Below, piece by piece: positions 62,945 through 64,000 of a DNA stretch of 64,000 nt (its first letter is position 1; the number at the start of each line of letters is the position of its first letter). Below the pieces are notes generated by a model. The model was not told the DNA's origin. It saw only the letters and a list, made by a program, of their open reading frames with translations, and did no database searches. The position numbers and the translations under genes were made by a program. Source of the DNA: Bradyrhizobium lablabi (GTDB lineage Bacteria; Pseudomonadota; Alphaproteobacteria; Rhizobiales; Xanthobacteraceae); the NCBI RefSeq assembly GCF_900141755.1, contig NZ_LT670844.1:7226501-7290500 (forward strand), written 5' to 3'.

Positions 62945-62947
62945 ATT
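62785..62947 (+). repeat. 163-bp direct repeat, right copy
   Basis: Matches 58281-58443 with about six differences, same orientation. The homology ends three bases after the stop codon in both copies. Confidence 0.9.
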
Positions 62948-63029
62948 TCAAAATGATACAAGCGAAGTAATCGACGAGGAGGATAAAGTCTCGCGGCACG
63001 ACCAATCGGCGAAACGCGCACGGCTCTGT

Positions 63030-63392
63030 CTAATCGAGCCATTCTCCTCGAATAGGGATGCCCCAGTCCTCGGCGATGCGCCCCTCCTTGAATCGGTAAA
63101 TTGCCATCGATGCGATGGAGAGTGGTTCGCCACGGTAGGTTGCGGATAATTGCCAGCGAACGGCGACACGGTCAGCTTGCTCGACCATATCGAGCGCAAC
63201 GTATCGCACGGGAGGGGTGAGCGTCCTGAAAAGGTCGAGTAGCTTGCTGGCGCCCTCGTGTCCCCGAGGCCAGTTGGGCTTGGTTGGCTCAACCAGTCTG
63301 AAATCCTCGGTGAACCACTGGTCTATCCGATAGGGACCGTTGCTGGTAATGACCGACGCAATCTCGCGCAAAATTTCCGTTTGCTCCGACAT
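63030..63392 (-). CDS. SnoaL-like/NTF2-fold protein
   Basis: 120 residues: IDQWFTEDFRLVEPTKPNWPRGHEGASKLLDLF and MVEQADRVAVRWQLSATYRGE, then IYRFKEGRIAEDWG, the usual SnoaL-like pattern. Members are small isomerases, hydrolases or binding proteins. GGAGAGAGGTA precedes the ATG. Substrate unknown. Confidence 0.85.
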   Translation of the reverse strand: MSEQTEILREIASVITSNGPYRIDQWFTEDFRLVEPTKPNWPRGHEGASKLLDLFRTLTPPVRYVALDMVEQADRVAVRWQLSATYRGEPLSIASMAIYRFKEGRIAEDWGIPIRGEWLD

Positions 63393-63711
63393 TACCTCTC
63401 TCCGTCATGCCGCGATCGAATTGAGAGTCCGCTCAAATGTTGCCGAGTGGCGCGCCACGGCCGATGAAGATGGGCACTACTCCCTCGCGATTCCCCTATG
63501 ATGCCGAAGCCCGCGATACGCTACAATCGGCAAGTCTACGATGCTCTGCCATCTAGCACTACGCATCGTGGATCCCCCGATGTTGCGGGGTGCTCCGCTT
63601 ACCCCTCAATAGCGGTAATCTCGATCAGCCTCCCAGATAGACGCGAAGGGCCAATGCACAAAACGCGACATTGCGTTGCTTTCCGGGTCTACGCAAGTCC
63701 CCGTTCGCGAT
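63393..63711. other. Intergenic stretch
   Basis: 319 bp; no supported gene, repeat or box seen. Confidence 0.35.
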
Positions 63712-64000
63712 CTATAACTGTTTCAGGAATTCCAGGAGCGCATTGCTTACGTCATTGGCGCGCTCTTGCTGAGTCCAATGACCGCAACCTTTCAAGACTA
63801 TTGTCTCGCGAAGCAAGGGCACGAACTGTTTCAGGCTAGGGACGAGATGGCTCCAACTCGGCGATCTGTAAACCCCGTCTCGATCGCCAACGACATAGAG
63901 TGCCGGGACCTGAACCTTTGCGCCGGACCATGGTGCGAGCAACTCCCAATTGCGATCAATGTTGCGATACCAATTCAAACCTCCTCCAAAGCCGGTGCGC
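63712..64000 (-). CDS. Alpha/beta hydrolase, epoxide hydrolase type, C-terminal part (runs off window)
   Basis: The frame is open to the right edge, so the start is missing. The visible ~96 residues include GGLNWYRNIDRNWEL, the cap-domain segment of bacterial epoxide hydrolases with the Tyr, then VPALYVVGDRDGVY with the acid residue and LKGCGHWTQQE with the catalytic His. It hydrolyses epoxides or related substrates in the cytoplasm. Confidence 0.85.
   Translation of the reverse strand, partial: RTGFGGGLNWYRNIDRNWELLAPWSGAKVQVPALYVVGDRDGVYRSPSWSHLVPSLKQFVPLLRETIVLKGCGHWTQQERANDVSNALLEFLKQL

Overview
The window looks like a chromosomal stretch of an alphaproteobacterium of the Bradyrhizobium/Nitrobacteraceae type. 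The reasons are a GC-rich sequence, fused kinase/sensor proteins, an alphaproteobacterial RpoH, SorAB sulfite oxidase, paired HbpS/GlcG-like proteins, many small secreted proteins of unknown role, and palindromic intergenic repeats built on CGTCATGGCCGGGC. The genus is inferred from these features, not proved. No transposase, integrase, rRNA, tRNA or CRISPR array was seen.

Layout. 0-5 kb: two-component signalling (the end of a large sensor kinase, a FixJ-type regulator, a lone receiver, a HAMP kinase). 5-12 kb: acyltransferase, a DoxDA thiosulfate:quinone oxidoreductase-like protein with a Tat-exported DsrE-like partner, small secreted proteins and a porin. 12-19 kb: an AraC-type HTH-only regulator with two small Cys-rich proteins, two dehydrogenases/reductases, a bd-type (CIO) quinol oxidase and NAD-malic enzyme. 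19-27 kb: two Tat-exported bicupin oxalate decarboxylases, the second in line with an EmrAB/NodT-type pump. 27-34 kb: PsiE, an RND pump and secreted low-complexity proteins. 34-48 kb: a YdeP/FdhF-like molybdoenzyme, RpoH, FdhD, sorbosone dehydrogenase, a PaoABC-like aldehyde oxidoreductase and cupins. 48-64 kb: ordinary accessory genes (SorAB, Ohr, MazEF, NUP permease, CysE-like, HisC, LysR/tautomerase, Gly-rich protein) and a 163-bp duplication of the 3' end of hisC.

The main result is a recurrent 20-bp element, roughly YTAAA-N5-ATTTA-RTGG (core TAAA-N6-TTTA, often a full CTAAA-N6-TTTAG palindrome). I count 18 copies plus one weak tandem copy between 8.1 and 47.6 kb, nearly all pointing toward a gene. 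Eight copies end 54-64 bp before the chosen start codon. A TATCT/CATCT-like hexamer often follows at a fixed distance, which would put the element against the -35 region, as for a class II activator. I found no convincing copy in 0-8 kb or 48-64 kb.

The element precedes both oxalate decarboxylases, the bd oxidase, the YdeP-like enzyme, fdhD, rpoH, the DsrE/DoxDA operon, the AraC gene itself and several small secreted proteins. A working model, which is inference, is a roughly 40-kb regulon island. In it oxalate is decarboxylated to formate, formate or a similar donor is oxidised, and electrons go to quinol and the bd oxidase, with malic enzyme, efflux and envelope proteins alongside. This fits acid or oxalate stress, though low oxygen or redox stress is possible. 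The HTH-only AraC protein is the best local regulator candidate; a CRP/FNR-family protein encoded elsewhere is the main alternative.
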